Under the pieces are notes generated by a model. The model made no database searches. It saw only the letters and a list, made by a program, of their open reading frames with translations, and was not told the origin of the DNA. The position numbers and the translations under genes were made by a program. DNA of 8,059 nt. Source: Candidatus Saccharimonadota bacterium (lineage in GTDB: Bacteria > Patescibacteriota > Saccharimonadia > UBA4664). This document shows positions 5,426 through 8,059 of this stretch, piece after piece (the stretch's first letter is position 1; the number at the start of each line of letters is the position of its first letter). The stretch spans positions 1 to 8,059 of the forward strand of contig JAQZBT010000065.1 in NCBI GenBank assembly GCA_029237755.1. The letters are read 5' to 3'.

Positions 5426-6652
5426 CAGGACATCTCCAAGTTTCACCAGACTCGACTCCTCTTCGTTGCGCCGCTTCCACTCCGCGCTCCCCTCTTCCAA
5501 GGTCCGCCTACTCACGGCTAGACGAACAGGTACGCCGATCAGGTCAGCATCGGCAAACTTGGCACCGGCCGACTCGTCGCGGTCATCATAAAGGGCCTCG
5601 ACCCCGGCGTCTCGCAGCTCGGAATATAGTTTGTCGGCTGCCTCTACTACTTCATCCTGGTTTCCCAGGCGAACTATGTGGACCTGAGCAGGCGCCACAC
5701 TTTCCGGCCAGGCAATCCCCTTCTCATCAGCATACTTCTCGACCAGCACACCCATTACACGTGAGATACCGATACCGTAGCAACCCACTATCGGGTACTG
5801 TTTCTGGTCCTTATCATCAACGAAGCCCAGGTCAAATGCTTTACCATACTTCTGCCCCAGATCAAATACGTTGCCAACCTCGGCCGACTTCGCCTCCTTG
5901 AGTTTGCCCTTGCCGCAACGAGGACACTCATCGCCCGGCTTCACCTTGGCAATCTCGTCTTCCACGCAGAAATCGCAGTCGTCACAGTAGTAGATGACAT
6001 CTTCACCGGCGTCTGTCAGTACCTCGAACTCATAAGACACCTTCTCGCTAAATGCACCTCCTGAAGCCTCTGTCACCTTGGCCACTAAGCCCAGGCGGTC
6101 AAACACCCGCAAGTAAGCCTCCTTGGCCTCCTTATAAAAGGCGTCGAAGTCCTCTTGATTGGTATGGAAGGAGTACATGTCTTTCATGTAAAACTCGCGG
6201 CCGCGCATGATGCCCGACTTGGCCCGCAGCTCATCCCGGAACTTCCAGTGAATCTGGTAGACCTTGACCGGGTACTGCTTATAGGACTGGGCTCGGCTCA
6301 GCACTAGCGGGCTAACTACCTCCTCTTCGCTCTGACCCAATGCGTAGTCGTTGCCGGTGCGGCTCTTGATCTTGAATAGCACGTCGATACTATCCCAGCC
6401 ACCGGTCTTTACCCATGGCTCTTTCGGGTGGAGCATCGGCATGAGTATCTCTTCTGCTCCGAGCCTGTCCATCTCTTCCCGCACGATGTTTTCAATCTTG
6501 CGCAGCACCCTCAGACCCAGCGGCAAATACGTATAAACCCCAGCCATGAGCTGGTCCACGAATGCACCCCTGGTCAGGAGCTGGTAGTTCAGGCTGTCGC
6601 CCTCGCCTGCCAGCGTTTTCGAAGTTTTTGCAAATGTTTGCGAAAGTCTCAT
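5411..6652 (-). CDS. proS: Prolyl-tRNA synthetase, short bacterial form without editing domain
   Basis: Class II synthetase that charges tRNA-Pro with proline in the cytoplasm; 413 residues against about 570 in E. coli. The ATG (6652-6650) follows an AAGGAGGA Shine-Dalgarno. The catalytic core is complete: the N-terminal SLNYQLLTRGAFVDQLMAGV stretch (20-39), LPLG (43-46), motif 2 around KFRDELR and GREFYMKD (137-158), EVGNVFDLG (258-266), and motif 3 CYGIGISR (291-298). A C-terminal anticodon-binding domain with DDRDE...KFADADLIGVP follows (356-375). Between motifs 2 and 3, where the roughly 180-residue INS editing domain of typical bacterial ProRS sits, there is only a short zinc-ribbon-like segment (C223, C226, C229, C243, C246). 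It follows a T-box leader and lies downstream of rseP and a CPBP protease gene. This compact form fits reduced genomes such as Patescibacteria. Confidence 0.96.
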   Translation of the reverse strand: MRLSQTFAKTSKTLAGEGDSLNYQLLTRGAFVDQLMAGVYTYLPLGLRVLRKIENIVREEMDRLGAEEILMPMLHPKEPWVKTGGWDSIDVLFKIKSRTGNDYALGQSEEEVVSPLVLSRAQSYKQYPVKVYQIHWKFRDELRAKSGIMRGREFYMKDMYSFHTNQEDFDAFYKEAKEAYLRVFDRLGLVAKVTEASGGAFSEKVSYEFEVLTDAGEDVIYYCDDCDFCVEDEIAKVKPGDECPRCGKGKLKEAKSAEVGNVFDLGQKYGKAFDLGFVDDKDQKQYPIVGCYGIGISRVMGVLVEKYADEKGIAWPESVAPAQVHIVRLGNQDEVVEAADKLYSELRDAGVEALYDDRDESAGAKFADADLIGVPVRLAVSRRTLEEGSAEWKRRNEEESSLVKLGDVLKKLT

Positions 6653-6670
6653 AAGTCCTCCTTAGCAAAT

Positions 6671-6868
6671 AAAAAATCGCTCCGGCCAAACACAAAAAAG
6701 TGTCTGGCAAGAACGAGGCTTACTCGCGGTACCATCTTGCCTTCGCCTCTGCATCGCTGCAGCGGCCTTGTCATCCGCCTGAGCGGACTCTCCTTTATAC
6801 GGTGGAGTCTCCGTCACGGCTCCTCGCCGGCAGCTCCAGGGCGGGATACCCCTTCGTCGCTTTGAGCC
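6671..6868 (-). ncRNA. T-box riboswitch (tRNA-Pro sensing) in the proS leader
   Basis: Read on the - strand. Stem III is GCC-G-CTGCA, a GCGA tetraloop, TGCAG-A-GGC (6766-6745). The antiterminator follows: A1 helix GGCAAGA (6741-6735) with TCTTGCC (6712-6706); the 7-nt bulge TGGTACC (6734-6728); A2 helix GCGAG (6727-6723) with CTCGT (6717-6713). The bulge UGGU complements ACCA, as expected for tRNA-Pro with discriminator A. The competing terminator pairs 6716-6700 with 6693-6677 around a T6 loop, with one mismatch and several G-U pairs, followed directly by TTTTTT (6676-6671). A further hairpin, TCCGC-TCAG-GCGGA (6787-6774), lies upstream. Stem I is less certain: GGCTC (6868-6864) can pair with a GAGCC near 6822-6818, and Pro codons such as CCG occur in candidate loops, so I do not assign the specifier. 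Uncharged tRNA-Pro should promote readthrough into proS. Confidence 0.85.
6677..6716 (-). terminator. Terminator of the proS T-box
   Basis: The arms 6716-6700 and 6693-6677 form a 17-position stem with one T/C mismatch and several G-U pairs, closed by a six-T loop, with TTTTTT at 6676-6671 immediately after. The 5' arm reuses the antiterminator 3' strand, so the two folds exclude each other. Confidence 0.8.
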
Positions 6869-6878
6869 TAGCGTACCA

Positions 6879-7637
6879 TCATTTCGCCGAAAGGGCCAGA
6901 AACGCCAGGTAGTTATTGAGCATATGCAGCGCAATTCCAGGCCAGATACTCTTGAGTTTCACGTACATGAAGCAGAGCAACAGCCCCAGCAAGAATGTGT
7001 AAAGCGAGATGTTAGCCTGGAAATGCGCCAACCCGAATACGACCGACGAACCGATCGCACCCCACACCACGCCCCAGTTGCGGGCCATCACCGGAAACAT
7101 AAAGCCGCGGAAGATCGTCTCCTCCAAAATCGGCGGTATCAACACCAACGCTATCAGAGCCAGGTTGCGGTTCTGGGCAGCTGATTCGATAAACGCGTTA
7201 TCCTGCGCCTGGTCGGCATTAAACCCGGGCACCAGCTTGCTGACGAGCCACAGCAGCAGCGCCGACGCCACGACAAAAAACAGCAGAATTCCAACGATAT
7301 ATAGTATTGCTTTGCCCGGATCAAACGGCCGCCAGCCCAGAGATCTGATGCCGACCCGGTACTTGCGCAGGAACAACCAGATTACGCCCAATCCCGCCAA
7401 CGCGTCGACCATGTCGAGCGCGAACAGGTTAAGGATCTCGCCGTCCTTCACGCCGTCGAGGAACTCCCGGATTGCCGGCACATATCCCGCCAGGAAACCC
7501 AACGCCAGAATCAGCACCACCTGGATACCGATCCAGGATATGACCATGACGAGCAGGTCGGTCAGGGTCCAAGGCACATGCAGAAATTCCGGCCCGCGCC
7601 GTCCTCTGTGTGAATGCGCCGGTTTGTCCTCCGGCAT
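6879..7637 (-). CDS. CPBP (CAAX/Abi) family intramembrane metalloprotease
   Basis: This 252-residue integral membrane protein has several hydrophobic segments (about 25-52, 73-90, 110-135, 158-171, 188-205, 211-226). It carries the family motifs EETIFRGF (172-179; E172, E173, R177), FGLAHFQ (201-207; H205) and LHMLNN (237-242; H238, N242), which form the intramembrane metal site of Rce1-like proteases. Members process prenylated proteins in eukaryotes; in bacteria they act in bacteriocin immunity, peptide maturation or stress, and the substrate here is unknown. A charged cytoplasmic N-terminus (PEDKPAHSHRGRR) precedes the first segment. The ATG overlaps the TAA of the upstream M50 protease gene (TAATG), indicating translational coupling. 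The stop codon lies close before the proS T-box leader. Confidence 0.9.
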   Translation of the reverse strand: MPEDKPAHSHRGRRGPEFLHVPWTLTDLLVMVISWIGIQVVLILALGFLAGYVPAIREFLDGVKDGEILNLFALDMVDALAGLGVIWLFLRKYRVGIRSLGWRPFDPGKAILYIVGILLFFVVASALLLWLVSKLVPGFNADQAQDNAFIESAAQNRNLALIALVLIPPILEETIFRGFMFPVMARNWGVVWGAIGSSVVFGLAHFQANISLYTFLLGLLLCFMYVKLKSIWPGIALHMLNNYLAFLALSAK

Positions 7638-8059
7638 TAGAAGAACTTCCTGAGATCGTAGACGGTGATCAGGAGCATTAGTCCGATAAGTGCCATAAAC
7701 CCGGTCGCGTGGATCTTGGCCTCAAGCTCGGCACTGATCCGCCGCTTCGCTGCCTTCTGGTAGGCGATCAGGGCCCAGCGTCCGCCGTCGAGCGCCGGCA
7801 ACGGCAGGACGTTGAAGGCGGCTAGCGCTACCGCGATGTTTGCCATAAAGAGGAAGATGTACGAGTAACCCAGTACCGAAATACTGTTCATTATGAAGAC
7901 GATGCCCACCGGTCCGGACGCCGTCGCGGCAGCCGGCGGCACAGTGTTGGAAAACAGATTCATGATCAAGACCGGGATATGCCCGATCAACTGAATCACA
8001 CCTACGATCGTCGCCACAAACAGCGCACCGGTCACATACACTGCCGCCACAAAAGCCTG
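7637..8059 (-). CDS. rseP: RseP-like M50 site-2 metalloprotease, C-terminal part (5' end outside window)
   Basis: The frame is open to the window edge, giving about 140 C-terminal residues; the GTG at 8050 is internal, not the likely start. Visible are a hydrophobic segment near the edge, then ASGPVGIVFIMNS, which resembles the GPVGI stretch of RseP/SpoIVFB-type proteases. Next come a transmembrane segment, the conserved NVLPLPALDGGR motif (its Asp is a zinc ligand and LDGG is an M50 hallmark), a cytoplasmic loop rich in Lys/Arg, and a last membrane segment. The HExxH active site and any PDZ domain lie outside. Such proteases cut membrane-embedded substrates, for example anti-sigma factors. 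In Firmicutes rseP commonly lies beside proS; here a CPBP protease gene is between them. The symbol is given by family similarity. Confidence 0.88.
   Translation of the reverse strand, partial: QAFVAAVYVTGALFVATIVGVIQLIGHIPVLIMNLFSNTVPPAAATASGPVGIVFIMNSISVLGYSYIFLFMANIAVALAAFNVLPLPALDGGRWALIAYQKAAKRRISAELEAKIHATGFMALIGLMLLITVYDLRKFF

Noticed and set aside
6870..6878. TGGTACGCT on the - strand as an extended -10 promoter for proS
   Set aside because: It would start transcription inside the candidate Stem I base and has no -35 partner; the real promoter is probably further upstream, in or before the CPBP gene.
7009..7653. 214-codon + strand ORF opposite the CPBP protease gene
   Set aside because: Antisense shadow; the - strand product has full CPBP motifs and membrane segments.
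1..8059. CRISPR arrays, tRNA or rRNA genes
   Set aside because: No regularly spaced direct repeats, tRNA cloverleaf or rRNA sequence was seen on either strand; the only structured RNA identified beyond hairpins is the T-box.

Overview
The window suggests a small-genome bacterium, most likely a candidate-phyla-radiation (Patescibacteria, Saccharibacteria-like) lineage. The clues are a short 413-residue bacterial-type prolyl-tRNA synthetase with no editing insert, an rseP / CPBP protease / proS block, and generally short, tightly packed genes. This placement is inference; other GC-rich bacteria are not excluded. TGA ends several genes, so the UGA-glycine code of Gracilibacteria does not apply.

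Left part, + strand (1-5400): an accessory set of enzyme genes. In order: the C-terminal end of an ATP-grasp-like ligase, a PIG-L/LmbE-family zinc deacetylase, a glutamate-cysteine-ligase (GCS2)-like enzyme, an M20 metallopeptidase, and a membrane-anchored alpha/beta hydrolase whose 3' end is damaged by a frame-changing deletion. The deacetylase and the GCS2-like gene each have their own control cassette: a sigma70 promoter (TTTACA or TTGACA, 17-bp spacer, TATTCT), a leader peptide whose ATG lies at the predicted transcription start (leaderless), a codon cluster (three Cys in one, Trp-Phe-Phe-Leu-Leu-Leu in the other), an antiterminator that competes with a U-tailed terminator, and then a Shine-Dalgarno-led enzyme gene. 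Strong tetraloop hairpins without a U tract follow the ligase, deacetylase and GCS2-like genes, making repeated promoter-attenuator-gene-hairpin units. The M20 gene has a palindrome centred in a long promoter spacer.

Right part, - strand (8059-5411): a housekeeping block reading right to left. It holds the C-terminal part of an RseP-like M50 site-2 protease, a CPBP intramembrane protease translationally coupled to it (TAATG overlap), a complete T-box attenuator, and proS. The T-box UGGU bulge fits the ACCA end expected of tRNA-Pro.

How the parts may work together: a gamma-glutamyl ligase-like enzyme, an ATP-grasp ligase, a deacetylase and an amide hydrolase, with the deacetylase under a Cys-codon attenuator, could make or recycle a small Cys-containing or gamma-glutamyl metabolite such as a low-molecular-weight thiol. 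This is a hypothesis from gene content and control elements. No substrate can be read from the sequence. The most notable feature of the window is the control layer: two tandem leaderless-uORF attenuators plus a T-box within 8 kb.
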